A stretch of DNA of 64,000 bases from Streptomyces narbonensis (GCF_014649015.1 NZ_BMSF01000018.1:83905-147904); one strand, 5' to 3'. Numbered from the stretch's first letter, positions 15,801 to 23,696 are shown. The notes: generated by a model from the letters alone, not told the origin. Made by a program: numbers and translations.

Positions 15801-16308
15801 GAGGCTGTTGGGTTTTGCCGCCGACGAGGGAAGCGCGACCGGTTCGGACTTGGTGTCCGCCGTTGCCTGGTCCCGGCTGAGCGAGGGGCGGGCCGTCGCG
15901 AAGGGCCTCGTATTCGGGGCGGCCGACTACTCGCCCCTCCACGCCGCAGAGGCTTTGGCCGTCGCCGGCGAGTACGACGAAGCGGCCGACCACGTACGGA
16001 CTCTGGGGACAGACGAGGCCTGGGTCGCCCTCCCCGGGCTCGTCGCCGAGCTGCTCCGGGCCGGCGAGTACGACCGCACCGCGACCCTGCTCGCCGAACT
16101 GCACCACTTCGGCGCTCCGTGCGGTGCGGGGTACGCCGCCCTTGCCCGCATGCACCCGGATCCCGTCAGAGCCCGCCGCTTCGCCGCCTGCGCCCTGGGC
16201 CTCGGGCTCCGGGCCGACACCTTGCCCGCCGTCCTCCACGTGGCTCCGGAGACCCTGGAGCTCGTCGAGACCGAGGCGGCGCGCCTACGCCGAGTGCTGG
16301 AGGTCTGA
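12877..16308 (+). CDS. STAND/NACHT-like P-loop ATPase with C-terminal helical repeats
   Basis: 1143 residues. At about residues 17-30 is the motif VVVIGDGNRIG, similar to the short G-x-x-N motifs seen before STAND ATPases. The ATPase module has a Walker A-like AWAGKTAL (K86), a Walker B of NACHT type LVLLVDGLDED (D173) and a sensor-like VIVSGR (about 202-207). A winged-helix-like region follows (LTADDLAELTGDVPYRVRDLLRTG). Residues from about 400 to the end form many 30-40 residue alpha-helical units rich in Ala, Glu and Arg, TPR-like, suited to ligand sensing. Proteins of this shape act as signalling or antiphage sensors, and no separate effector domain is recognised. Codon use in the repeat part looks looser than in neighbours. 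The 3' end overlaps the convergent dehydrogenase by 24 bp. Confidence 0.8.
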   Translation: MERAGGERRAPITVENGAGVVVIGDGNRIGPPEPIAVRSAYREQVRRIAPAELVDRKAELAELAAFCSADSDPLYAWWRAEAWAGKTALLSWFALNPPPGVRIVPFFITARLGAQNDVVAYVDVVLEQLAELSGEGLPALLTPATREAHLLRLYASAAAACAARGERLVLLVDGLDEDRGVTTGPDAHSIASLLPHDLRVIVSGRLNPPLPADVPENHPLRDPEAVRFLTPSPRARAIRAEAERELKSLLLSGGLAYELLGLVTAAGGGLTADDLAELTGDVPYRVRDLLRTGLARTFTLRGDACLLAHEELAVRAREMLGDRELDRWRSALGVWAGTWRGRGWPEESPAYLLHEYVPMLRAASEVDRLVGCALDVVRHDRLLARTGADGVALGEVRAAEAVLVAGDDRADLVTVALRLAFHRGELERRSGGVPPVLAAGWVGVGEFDRAVGLARSLGGLPTVKALCAMAARLLELGERERAVGLAEDAEAATRVFRSGYTYDEAARTTTMLWIELGAYERAAGLVPTVGSARPEVLLALVRALCAAGEHAWAHALAGAEPDRSTRAMAAADIGESLIRAGIAAGVGAVRVPVGYVLGEVALRVSVVLSDAGRQEQAEAALRLGEERVHWATDAITTSRFAWRERVVALVAAGDFDAAREHARKVGPDLFAEVLAERGERERALAAAETLEATSAAGVRGRLARRLASAGEVEEALALAAGLPGDADFGAWAAIGSALMASGRLDGVAALADRLVAGAAGVRVLGALMRRLVEEGRVERARALMAENRDPAVAVALADALHRVGRVTEARELLVEEERRHRAPTRAALVGELAWIARAVGTAGRRETAARLVRAIGDDWILDVPAVVSAMLGAGQAERAERCARRADSFHLAPLLSEVAAAYVAEGDFDGVDRLIGHPATPSYVVGAAAVAFARAGARSRAADLLSRLSLASGLEAKRVLMVLQLARSGERDAAQRLLGFAADEGSATGSDLVSAVAWSRLSEGRAVAKGLVFGAADYSPLHAAEALAVAGEYDEAADHVRTLGTDEAWVALPGLVAELLRAGEYDRTATLLAELHHFGAPCGAGYAALARMHPDPVRARRFAACALGLGLRADTLPAVLHVAPETLELVETEAARLRRVLEV

Positions 16309-17304
16309 CGCCCGGACCTCCTCCGCGAACGGCTCGCCGTGGACGTACCGCCGCACCTCCTCCAGCGCCTGGTCGGTCATGCGGTGGAGTTCGTTGCCGA
16401 GGGAGCCGGCCACGTGGGGGGTGAGGAGGACGTTGGGGAGGGTCCACAACGGCGATCCGACGGGCGGGAGTTCCGGGTCCGTCACGTCCAGGGTCGCGTG
16501 GAGGCGGCCCGAGAGGAGGTGGGGGAGGAGGGCCGTCTCGTCGATGAGGGAGCCGCGGGCCGTGTTGATCAGGGTCGTGCCGTCGGGCATCGCGGCGAGC
16601 TGGGCCGGGCCGATCATGCGGTACGTCGAGGGGAGCTGCGGCGCGTGGACCGAGACGACCGTGCTGCGGGCGCAGAGGTCGTCGAGGTCGGTCAGTTCCA
16701 CGCCGGGTGGCGGGACCTCGGCGTACGGGTCGTACAGCAGGATCTCGAAGTCGAAGGGGCGGAGGAGTTCGATGACCCGGCGGCCGATGCGGGAGGCCCC
16801 GACGATGCCGATCGTGCGGCGGTGGTTGCCCCAGGCGGCGGATTCGGTGAGCCAGGCGTCGTCGGTGCGGAGTTCGGCGTAGCGCCGGGCGGAGCGGAGG
16901 ACCTGCTTTCCGGCGAAGAGGATCGCGGCGAGGGTGTACTCGGCGACGGGCAGCGCGTTCGCGGCGGCGGCCGTGGTGACGCGGAGGCCGCGGTCCCAGC
17001 AGGCGTCGGTGATGTGGTGCTTGACGGAGCCGGCGGCGTGGACGACGGCCTTCAGGCGGGGGGCGCGGTCGAGGACCTCGGTGGTGAGGGGGGTGGCGCC
17101 CCAGCCGGTGAGGAGGAGTTCGGCCTCGGCGAGGGCGGCGGCGGTGCGCGCGTCGGGGGTGGTGAGGTCGTGGGCGACGAGGTGCGGGTCGGTGCGGGTG
17201 AGTGCCGTGAGGCGCCGCCGGTGGGCGTCGGTGAGCAGGCGGTCCGCGGTGTCGGGGCCCATCGCGAGGAGGAGGGCGGGGCGGTTGTCAGTGGCGGGGT
17301 GCAT
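16285..17304 (-). CDS. D-isomer-specific 2-hydroxyacid dehydrogenase
   Basis: 339 residues from the ATG at 17304. The NAD-binding motif GIVGASRIGRRVIELL is followed by the catalytic Arg (LINTARGSLID), an acidic residue (LDVTDPEL) and the catalytic His (LLTPHVAGS), as in glyoxylate/phosphoglycerate-type dehydrogenases. It is the last gene of the sugar ABC operon, 17 bp after the permease stop, so it probably works on an acid derived from the imported sugar. The exact substrate cannot be read from sequence. Its 3' end overlaps the STAND ATPase gene. Confidence 0.88.
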   Translation of the reverse strand: MHPATDNRPALLLAMGPDTADRLLTDAHRRRLTALTRTDPHLVAHDLTTPDARTAAALAEAELLLTGWGATPLTTEVLDRAPRLKAVVHAAGSVKHHITDACWDRGLRVTTAAAANALPVAEYTLAAILFAGKQVLRSARRYAELRTDDAWLTESAAWGNHRRTIGIVGASRIGRRVIELLRPFDFEILLYDPYAEVPPPGVELTDLDDLCARSTVVSVHAPQLPSTYRMIGPAQLAAMPDGTTLINTARGSLIDETALLPHLLSGRLHATLDVTDPELPPVGSPLWTLPNVLLTPHVAGSLGNELHRMTDQALEEVRRYVHGEPFAEEVRASDLQHSA

Positions 17305-17321
17305 CGTGGGACGTGTGCTCC

Positions 17322-18176
17322 TCACTTGACGCTGCCGGCGGTCAGACCCGCCTTCCAGTGGCGCTGGAGGGAGACGAAGGCGACGACGAGGGGGACGACG
17401 GCGAGCAGGGATCCGGTGACGACGAGGGGGTAGAAGTCGGGTTCGGCGTGGGCGTTGCTGTTCCACGCGTACAGGCCGAGGCTCAGGGGGTAGAGCTTCT
17501 GGTCGGAGAGCATCACCAGGGGGAGGAAGAAGTTGTTCCAGATGGCGGTGAACTGGAAGAGGAAGACGGTCACGAAGCCGGGCATGACCATGCGCAGACC
17601 GATGGACCAGAAGACGCGCAGCTCGCCGGCCCCGTCGATCCGGGCGGCTTCCAGGGCCTCGTCGGGGATGTAGCCCGCGCAGAAGACCCGGGAGAGGTAC
17701 ACGCCGAAGGGGTTGACGAGGACGGGGATCAGGACGGCCCAGTAGGTGTTGACGACGCCGACCTCGCTGGCGAGGAGGTACATCGGCAGGGCGAGCGCGG
17801 TGGTGGGGACGAGCACGCCCAGGAGGACGACGCCGAAGAGCTGTTCCTTGCCCCGGAAGTCGTAGACGTGGAAGGCGTATCCGGCGGCGACGCTGACGAA
17901 CGAGCAGGCGAGGGCGCCGAATCCGGCGTAGAGCAGGCTGTTCGCGTACCAGTGGAAGTAGATGCCGTCGTTGTACTCGGCGAGCCGGGAGAGGTTGCCG
18001 CCGAGGTCGAAGCCGTCGAAGGAGAAGGCGTCGCCGGCGAGGAGGCCGCCGGCGTCCTTGGTGGCGGCGGTCAGCAGCCAGACGAGGGGGAAGAGCATGT
18101 AGACGACGGCGAGGACGAGAGCGCCGTTGACAGCGGCCTTGGACAGCCAGACGTTGCCGGTACGAGGCTTGCTCAT
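17322..18176 (-). CDS. Carbohydrate ABC transporter permease (MalG type)
   Basis: 284 residues from the ATG at 18176, with six predicted membrane helices. The cytoplasmic EAA loop reads EALEAARIDGAGELRVFWSIGLRMVMP (about positions 190-216), typical of CUT1-family permeases. Its start overlaps the stop of the other permease by 4 bp (ATGA). There is no ATPase gene in the cluster; in Streptomyces such systems commonly share the ATPase MsiK encoded elsewhere. Confidence 0.93.
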   Translation of the reverse strand: MSKPRTGNVWLSKAAVNGALVLAVVYMLFPLVWLLTAATKDAGGLLAGDAFSFDGFDLGGNLSRLAEYNDGIYFHWYANSLLYAGFGALACSFVSVAAGYAFHVYDFRGKEQLFGVVLLGVLVPTTALALPMYLLASEVGVVNTYWAVLIPVLVNPFGVYLSRVFCAGYIPDEALEAARIDGAGELRVFWSIGLRMVMPGFVTVFLFQFTAIWNNFFLPLVMLSDQKLYPLSLGLYAWNSNAHAEPDFYPLVVTGSLLAVVPLVVAFVSLQRHWKAGLTAGSVK

Positions 18177-19066
18177 GCCGCCTTCCCCTTCCGGTTCCGG
18201 GCCGTCAGCCGTGTCACCGCGAAGGAGAGCAGCGCGGCGGTCAGGGCGAGGAGTACGGAGGCCGCGGCGGCGAGCCCGTAGTCGTTGCGGTCGAAGGCCG
18301 CGGTGTAGGCGTACATGTTCGGCGTCCAGGTGGAGGTGACGGCGGAGCCGGTGCCCTTGTTGAGGATCAGCGGTTCGGTGAAGAGCTGGAGCGAGCCGAT
18401 GACCGTGAAGAGGCCGACCATCGCGAGCGAGGCCTTGACCAGCGGGACCTTGATGGAGAAGGCGATGCGCCAGGCGCCGGCCCCGTCGACGGTGGCCGCT
18501 TCGAGGACGGAGCGGTCGATGGCCTGGAGGGCCGCGTAGAAGATGACCATGTTGTAGCCGAGCCACTCCCACAGGGCGATGTTGACGATGGAGGGCAGGG
18601 CGCCTTCGGGGGAGAAGAAGTCGAAGCCGATGCCTCCCGCCTCCATCGCCTTGACGACCGGGCTGAGCTGGGGGGTGTAGAGGTAGACCCAGATCAGGGC
18701 GGCGATGATGCCGGGGACGGCGTGCGGCAGGAAGAGCGCGAGCTGGAAGAAGCGGCGGGCGCGGGCGAGGGCCGAGTCGAGGAGAAGGGCGAGGCCGAGG
18801 GCTCCGACGAGCAGCAGCGGGATGTAGAACAGGCAGTATCCGAGCAGGACGCCGAAGCCCTCGCGGAAGGCCCGGTCACCCAGCGCCGCCGTGTAGTTGT
18901 CGAGGCCGGTGAAGATGGTCTCGGTGCCGCCGAAGCCCAGTCCGGACTGCTTCTCGGTGAAGAGGCTGAGCCAGACCGCGTAGCCGATCGGCACCACCAT
19001 CACCGCGGTGAAGAGGACGAAGAAGGGGGTCAGCAGGATCGCGGCGGCGCGGGTGCGGGCCTTCAT
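18173..19066 (-). CDS. Carbohydrate ABC transporter permease (MalF type)
   Basis: 297 residues with six membrane helices. The first helix (ILLTPFFVLFTAVMVVPIGY) and the EAA loop (RSVLEAATVDGAGAWRIAF) identify a CUT1 sugar permease of the MalF/LacF group. It lies 4 bp after the binding-protein gene and overlaps the next permease by 4 bp, forming one tight operon. Confidence 0.93.
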   Translation of the reverse strand: MKARTRAAAILLTPFFVLFTAVMVVPIGYAVWLSLFTEKQSGLGFGGTETIFTGLDNYTAALGDRAFREGFGVLLGYCLFYIPLLLVGALGLALLLDSALARARRFFQLALFLPHAVPGIIAALIWVYLYTPQLSPVVKAMEAGGIGFDFFSPEGALPSIVNIALWEWLGYNMVIFYAALQAIDRSVLEAATVDGAGAWRIAFSIKVPLVKASLAMVGLFTVIGSLQLFTEPLILNKGTGSAVTSTWTPNMYAYTAAFDRNDYGLAAAASVLLALTAALLSFAVTRLTARNRKGKAA

Positions 19067-19070
19067 CCGG

Positions 19071-20387
19071 TCAGCCCTCGACCTTCAGGCCGCGCTTGGT
19101 GAGTTCGGCGACGGTGGCGTCGTGGCCGGCCTTGACGGCGTCCGTGATGCCGGGGCCGCCCTGGGTGATCTTGCCGAAGTGGTCCTTGATCGTGGTGTTG
19201 GTGGTGCCGGTGGTCGGGCCCCAGGCCCAGTTGGGGTTGATGGAGGCGCCGGAGGCCTCGAAGAGGGCGTAGATGTCCTGGCCGCCGTAGTAGCTCGCGT
19301 CGAAGGCCTTCTTGGCGACGGGGCGCAGGGCCGCGGCGGCGGGGAAGGCGGAGGAGGTGCCGGAGGCGATGCGGGCCTTCACGCCCTCCTCGGTGGTGGA
19401 CATCCACTCGGCGAAGGTGACGGCGGCGGCCTTCTGCTTGCTGTCCTTGGTGACGGCGAAGGAGGTGCCGCCGAGCATGCCGCTGGCGGGCTTGCCGTCC
19501 CAGCTGGGCATGGGCGCCACGGCCCACTTGCCGCTCTGCTCGGGCAGGGTGCCCTTGAGGACGCCCGCGCCCCAGGAGGCGCCGAGGTAGCCGATGGTGG
19601 TGCCGTTCTTGAGGGAGCCGGTCCACTCGGGGCTGAACGAGGCGTTCTTGTGGACGAGACCGTCGTCGAGGAGGCCCTGCCAGTAGGCGGCGACCTTGGT
19701 GGTGGCGGCGTCGGTCGTGTCGATCTTCCAGGTGTCGTTCTCGGCCTTGAACCACTGGGCGCCGGCCTGCCAGGCCATCGCCTCGAAGGTGGTGGGGTCG
19801 TCGGGGAAGAAGGTGGCGATACGGGCCTTGGCGTCGGCCTTCTTGACCTGCTCGGCGGCCTTCCTGAACTCGTCCCAGGTGGCGGGGGCCTGGACCTTGT
19901 ACGTGGCGAAGAGGTCCTTGCGGTAGAAGAAGGCCTGCGGGGCGGCGTCGAAGGGCACGGCCCAGGACTTGCCCCCGAGCGTGGTGAGTTCGACGGACTG
20001 CGGGAGCAGCTTGGCCCGGTCGGCCTCGGTGAACTGGTCGCCGATGTCCTGGAGGGCGCCGGAGCTCACGAACTCGGGGAGCGAGGAGTACTCGATGGAG
20101 ACCAGGTCGGGGGCGTTGCCCGCCTTCACGGCGTTGGAGATCTTGGCGTAGCCGCCGGCGGTGCCGGAGGGGATCTCCTCGAACTTGACCTGGATGTCGG
20201 TGTGGGAGGCGTTGAAGGCGTCCACGACGTCCTTGGAGCCCTTGGCCCAGCCCCAGAAGGTGATGGTCACGGGCCCTGCGGGCTTGTTCGCGGAGTCCGC
20301 ACCGCTGCCGCCGCAGGCCGTGAGGACGGCGAGGGCGCTGGCGGTGGCGGCTATGACACAGGACGTTCTGCTCCGACTGAGGCTCAC
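19071..20387 (-). CDS. Extracellular sugar-binding lipoprotein (ABC solute-binding protein, family 1)
   Basis: 438 residues. A signal peptide ends in the lipobox AVLTAC (Cys25), then GGSG and the beginning VTITFWGWAKGSKDVVDAFN, typical of MalE-like proteins. Further family features are GNAPDLVSIEYSSLPEFVS and WAVPFDAAPQAFFYRKDLF. It captures an oligosaccharide outside the cell and delivers it to the two permeases encoded downstream. Its upstream region carries a promoter and an operator motif that also occurs before the DUF2264 gene. Confidence 0.93.
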   Translation of the reverse strand: MSLSRSRTSCVIAATASALAVLTACGGSGADSANKPAGPVTITFWGWAKGSKDVVDAFNASHTDIQVKFEEIPSGTAGGYAKISNAVKAGNAPDLVSIEYSSLPEFVSSGALQDIGDQFTEADRAKLLPQSVELTTLGGKSWAVPFDAAPQAFFYRKDLFATYKVQAPATWDEFRKAAEQVKKADAKARIATFFPDDPTTFEAMAWQAGAQWFKAENDTWKIDTTDAATTKVAAYWQGLLDDGLVHKNASFSPEWTGSLKNGTTIGYLGASWGAGVLKGTLPEQSGKWAVAPMPSWDGKPASGMLGGTSFAVTKDSKQKAAAVTFAEWMSTTEEGVKARIASGTSSAFPAAAALRPVAKKAFDASYYGGQDIYALFEASGASINPNWAWGPTTGTTNTTIKDHFGKITQGGPGITDAVKAGHDATVAELTKRGLKVEG

Positions 20388-20426
20388 GACACGACTCCTG
20401 AGGGCGGCGGGGAGGTTGTGGCCGTG

Positions 20427-20487
20427 ATCCTGTGACCGTTCATGACCGAAGTCAAGAGCGAAAGATTGATTGATCGAAAAATGATCA
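20427..20487 (-). promoter_or_regulatory. Promoter and operator of the sugar ABC operon
   Basis: On the minus strand TTGACT (20455-20450), a 17-base spacer and CAGGAT (20432-20427) form a housekeeping-type promoter. Just upstream of it, TGATCGAAAAATGATCA at 20471-20487 is an inverted repeat with the half-site TGATCGAA. The same half-site and the same -10 hexamer recur before the divergent DUF2264 gene, which suggests common control by the regulator encoded between them. Confidence 0.65.
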
Positions 20488-20520
20488 GACGGTGGGGCGT
20501 GAAGTGCGCCCCGGGGGGAG

Positions 20521-21645
20521 TCAGGCGGAGGGCGTGAGCCGCACCCCGCACGAGTCCCGCACCCGCAGCCGCGGCAGCAGGCTCAGGTGCCGCCGCGGCG
20601 CCTCCTCGCCGGAGCCCGCGTCTCCCGCCGCGCCCGCGCCCTCTTCGGTGAGGCGCTCCACCAGCAGCTCCGCGGCGTACCGCCCCACCTGCCGCTTGGG
20701 CGGGGCGACCGCCGTCAGCGGGGTGTCGGCGAGGGCCGCGACCTCGTCGTCGTACGCGATCAGGGCCAGGTCCTGCGGCACCCGGACGCCCAGCTCGGCC
20801 AGGCGCTGCACGATCTCGATCGCGTCCACGTCGTTGTGGACGAGGGCCGCGCCCGCGAGACCCGAGCGGACCGCCTCGTGCAGCGCGCGCACGGCCCGCT
20901 CGAAGCCCTCCGGGTCGGCCTCGGCCGGTACGGACTCGATGACCGGCCGGGGCTCCTTCAGGCCCAGTGTCCCCAGCGCCTCGGCGTACCCGGCGCGCAC
21001 CGCGAGCGCGGTCGGGGAGTCCCCGCGGGCCACGAGCAGCGGCGTCGCGTGGCCGAGTCCGAGCAGGTGGCGCAGGGCGAGCAGCACGCCGTGGCCGTGG
21101 TCGGAGACGACCCGGTCCAGGCCGTCGAGCGGACTGCCGGGCTCGGCCCTGCGCTCCAGGAGCACGGCCGGTACGGGGAGTTCGGCCAGCCAGTCCCCGT
21201 AGGCCGACCGGTCCTCGGGGCCGCGCCAGCCGGGTGCGACGAGGACGCCCTCCGCGCCCGCCGCGAGCAGGCCCTCCGTGCGGGCGCGGTCCTCCTCCGG
21301 CCGGTAGTCCGACACCCGCAGCACCAGCCGGGCGCCGGCCCGGGCCGCCGCCTCGTGCGCACCCCGGATGACCTCGGCGAAGTAGTACGTGGCGGAGGGG
21401 GCGAGCAGGCCGAGGACCAGGCCCTCGCCGGGCCGTGCCGCGCCCGGGGTGCCCTGTCCGCCGGGCCATGACACCTGGCCGTGCACCCGGTCGAGCAGGC
21501 CCTGCGCGGCCAGCGCCTCGACGTCCCGGCGGGCGGTGACGGGGGAGACCCCGAGCCGCTCGGCCAGTTCGGCGACCCGGGCGGTGCCGCGCTCGCGGAC
21601 CAGGGCCAGCAGTCGGTCGTGTCGTTCGGCGGCACTCTCGCGCAC
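20521..21645 (-). CDS. Transcriptional regulator with DeoR-type HTH and LacI-type sugar-binding domain
   Basis: 374 residues. Residues 1-60 (RHDRLLALVRERGTARVAEL, LGVSPVTARRDVEALAAQG) are a DeoR-type winged helix. Residues 75-350 are a periplasmic-binding-protein fold as in LacI/GalR regulators (LGLLAPSATYYFAEVIRGAHEA, VLVAPGWRG, DLALIAYDDEVAALADTPLT). It sits between the ABC operon and the DUF2264 gene and is probably their repressor, released by a sugar ligand. Half-sites TGATCGAA in both promoters are its likely operators (inference). Confidence 0.88.
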   Translation of the reverse strand: MRESAAERHDRLLALVRERGTARVAELAERLGVSPVTARRDVEALAAQGLLDRVHGQVSWPGGQGTPGAARPGEGLVLGLLAPSATYYFAEVIRGAHEAAARAGARLVLRVSDYRPEEDRARTEGLLAAGAEGVLVAPGWRGPEDRSAYGDWLAELPVPAVLLERRAEPGSPLDGLDRVVSDHGHGVLLALRHLLGLGHATPLLVARGDSPTALAVRAGYAEALGTLGLKEPRPVIESVPAEADPEGFERAVRALHEAVRSGLAGAALVHNDVDAIEIVQRLAELGVRVPQDLALIAYDDEVAALADTPLTAVAPPKRQVGRYAAELLVERLTEEGAGAAGDAGSGEEAPRRHLSLLPRLRVRDSCGVRLTPSA

Positions 21646-21705
21646 GGTGCGGTTCCCCCTCGCGGTGGTGATGGTCCCGGGACCGGGTCTCTCGACTCTA
21701 GTCCA

Positions 21706-21739
21706 CGAATGATCGAACGACGGGAGTTTCGATCATTCG
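21706..21739. promoter_or_regulatory. 12-bp-arm inverted repeat operator before the DUF2264 gene
   Basis: CGAATGATCGAA at 21706-21717 and its exact inverse TTCGATCATTCG at 21728-21739 are separated by 10 bases. The core TGATCGAA matches the operator at 20471-20487. It lies in the 178-bp intergenic region between the regulator gene and the DUF2264 gene and could control both. Confidence 0.75.
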
Positions 21740-21750
21740 CTCTGATTCCC

Positions 21751-21779
21751 TTGACGTTCGATCGAAGCCTGTTCAGGAT
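21751..21779 (+). promoter_or_regulatory. Promoter of the DUF2264 gene with embedded operator palindrome
   Basis: TTGACG at 21751-21756, a 17-base spacer and CAGGAT at 21774-21779. The palindrome TTCGATCGAA (21757-21766) lies in the spacer, so a bound regulator would occlude the polymerase. The promoter has the same -10 and spacing as that of the ABC operon. Confidence 0.65.
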
Positions 21780-21823
21780 TCCCGGCGACGCAGACGTCAC
21801 CCAGGGAGTCCTCAGGGAGCATC

Positions 21824-23668
21824 ATGCCCACCCCGCCCGAGAACCGTGAGCTCAGCCCGTACACCGGCTGGACCCGTGCCCACTGGGAGACCACGGCCGA
21901 CCGCCTCCTCCGGGCCGTCCGCCCGTACGCCTCCCCCCGCGGCGCCCTGATCGACCTCCCGGGACCCCGCCCCAGCTGGTCCGGCGCCCGCTCCGACGGC
22001 CTGGAGGGCTGGGCCCGCACCTTCCTCCTCGCTGCCCTCCGCGTCGCGGGGAGCCAGGGCGAGGACCCCCACGGCCACCTCGCCCGGTACGCCGAAGGCC
22101 TCGCGGCCGGCACGGCGGAGCCCGGCACCGACGACCCCGACTCCTGGCCCCTCACCACCGACACCCGCCAGGCGGTCGTCGAGTCCGCGTCGGTCGCCCT
22201 CGGCCTCCGCCTCACCCGCCCCTGGCTCTGGGACCGCCTCGACGAGCGCACCCGCCACCGCGTCGTCGACTGGCTCCGCCCCGCCCTCCGGCCGTCCCCC
22301 GTCGACAACAACTGGTGGCTCTTCGGCCTCACCGTCGCCGGCTTCCTCCAGGACGCCGGCATCGAGACCGACCGGGCCGCCGCCACCGTCGACCGCTCCC
22401 TCGCCCGCATCGAGGACTGGTACCTCGGCGACGGCTGGTACAGCGACGGCGACAACCGCGCCTTCGACCACTACAACGCCTGGGCCCTGCACTTCTACCC
22501 CGTCCTCCACGCCTACCTCGCCGGCGACCGGACCCTCCTCGACCGCTACGGCCCCCGCCTGCGCCGCCACCTCGACGACCACGTCCACCTCTTCGACGCG
22601 AACGGCTCCCCCCTCCCGTACGGGCGCTCCCTGATCTACCGGTTCGCCGCGGCCGCCGCCCCCTGGCTCGGCACCCTCACCGGCCACACCCCACTCACCC
22701 CCGGCGCCACCCGCCGCCTCGCCTCCGGGTCCCTGCGCCACTTCCTCGACCGCGGCGCCACCGACCCGAACGGGCTCCTCACCCTCGGCTGGCACGGCCC
22801 GTACCCGCCCCTCGTCCAGGAGTACTCGGGCCCCGGCTCCCCCTACTGGGCCTCCAAGGGCTTCCTCGGCCTCCTGCTCCCCGCGGACCATCCTGCCTGG
22901 ACCGATCCGGAGGAAGCCCTTCCCGCCGAACGTACCGACACCGTCCGCCCCTTCGCCCCCGCCGGGCTGCTCGTCCAGACGACCGCCGCCGACGGGCTCG
23001 TACGCCTCCACAACCACGGCAGCAACCACGTCCACAGCGCACCCGGCGCCGAGGACGACCCCGGCTACGCCCGCCACGCCTACTCCACCCGCACCGGCCC
23101 CAGCATCGCCCCGGCCCCCGCCGACAACCACTTCGCCCTGCTCGCGGCGGACGGCCGGGCCACCACGCGCGGCCCCGCGGCCCCGGCGGGCGCGGGGGAG
23201 AACTGGGCGGCCTCCCTGCACACCCCCCGCCCCGGCGTCCGGGTCCTCTCGGCGACCCTCGCCCACGGCCGCGCCGAGGTCCGCGCCCACCTCGTGCTCG
23301 GCGCCCCGGAGGGGACCCCCGTACGGCAGACGGGCTGGGCCACGACTCCCGAAGGGCCGCGCGCCGAGCTCCACCCGGTCCACGGCTACCCGCAGGACAC
23401 GGCGGCCGGCGAACTCCCCACCGGGGAGACCCTCCAGGGCCCCGGGGCCCGCACCCTGGCCCTCCACGGCACGACGACCGGCCCGGCCACCCTCTTCGTC
23501 GCCCTCGCCTCACTGACCGCGGACCCGGCCCCGGCGCCCGTGGCCGCCCTCGCGAACGTCCGGGTCACCGGCCACACCCTCCACGTGACCTGGCAGCACG
23601 ACAGCACGGCCACCGGGACCCCCGGCACCACCACCCGGCTGGACCTCGACGCCCTCGTCCCGGCGTGA
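21824..23668 (+). CDS. DUF2264 domain protein, predicted (alpha/alpha)6-barrel glycan enzyme
   Basis: 614 residues from the ATG at 21824, with AGGGAG upstream. The N-terminal 400 residues show the DUF2264 pattern: GLEGWARTFLLAA, NNWWLFGLTVAGFL, DGWYSDGDNRAFDHYNAWALHFYP, YGRSLIYRFAAAAAPWL, GPGSPYWASKGFLGLLLP. The C-terminal 220 residues are probably a beta-sandwich. Such barrels followed by a sandwich are seen in polysaccharide lyases and unsaturated-glycan hydrolases. There is no signal peptide, so it would act on oligosaccharides already imported by the neighbouring ABC system. The precise activity is unknown. Confidence 0.82.
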   Translation: MPTPPENRELSPYTGWTRAHWETTADRLLRAVRPYASPRGALIDLPGPRPSWSGARSDGLEGWARTFLLAALRVAGSQGEDPHGHLARYAEGLAAGTAEPGTDDPDSWPLTTDTRQAVVESASVALGLRLTRPWLWDRLDERTRHRVVDWLRPALRPSPVDNNWWLFGLTVAGFLQDAGIETDRAAATVDRSLARIEDWYLGDGWYSDGDNRAFDHYNAWALHFYPVLHAYLAGDRTLLDRYGPRLRRHLDDHVHLFDANGSPLPYGRSLIYRFAAAAAPWLGTLTGHTPLTPGATRRLASGSLRHFLDRGATDPNGLLTLGWHGPYPPLVQEYSGPGSPYWASKGFLGLLLPADHPAWTDPEEALPAERTDTVRPFAPAGLLVQTTAADGLVRLHNHGSNHVHSAPGAEDDPGYARHAYSTRTGPSIAPAPADNHFALLAADGRATTRGPAAPAGAGENWAASLHTPRPGVRVLSATLAHGRAEVRAHLVLGAPEGTPVRQTGWATTPEGPRAELHPVHGYPQDTAAGELPTGETLQGPGARTLALHGTTTGPATLFVALASLTADPAPAPVAALANVRVTGHTLHVTWQHDSTATGTPGTTTRLDLDALVPA

Positions 23669-23696
23669 ACCGACCCCGGACGCAGGCGGAACGGCC

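Noticed and set aside
13327..16239. 970-codon open frame opposite the STAND ATPase
   Set aside because: No domain or motif is seen, and the composition is that of a reverse-strand shadow; the plus-strand protein has clear Walker motifs and repeats.
12877..23668. Integrated mobile element or genomic island with attachment sites
   Set aside because: The region is accessory in content, but no integrase, tRNA, or direct-repeat borders were found at its ends.
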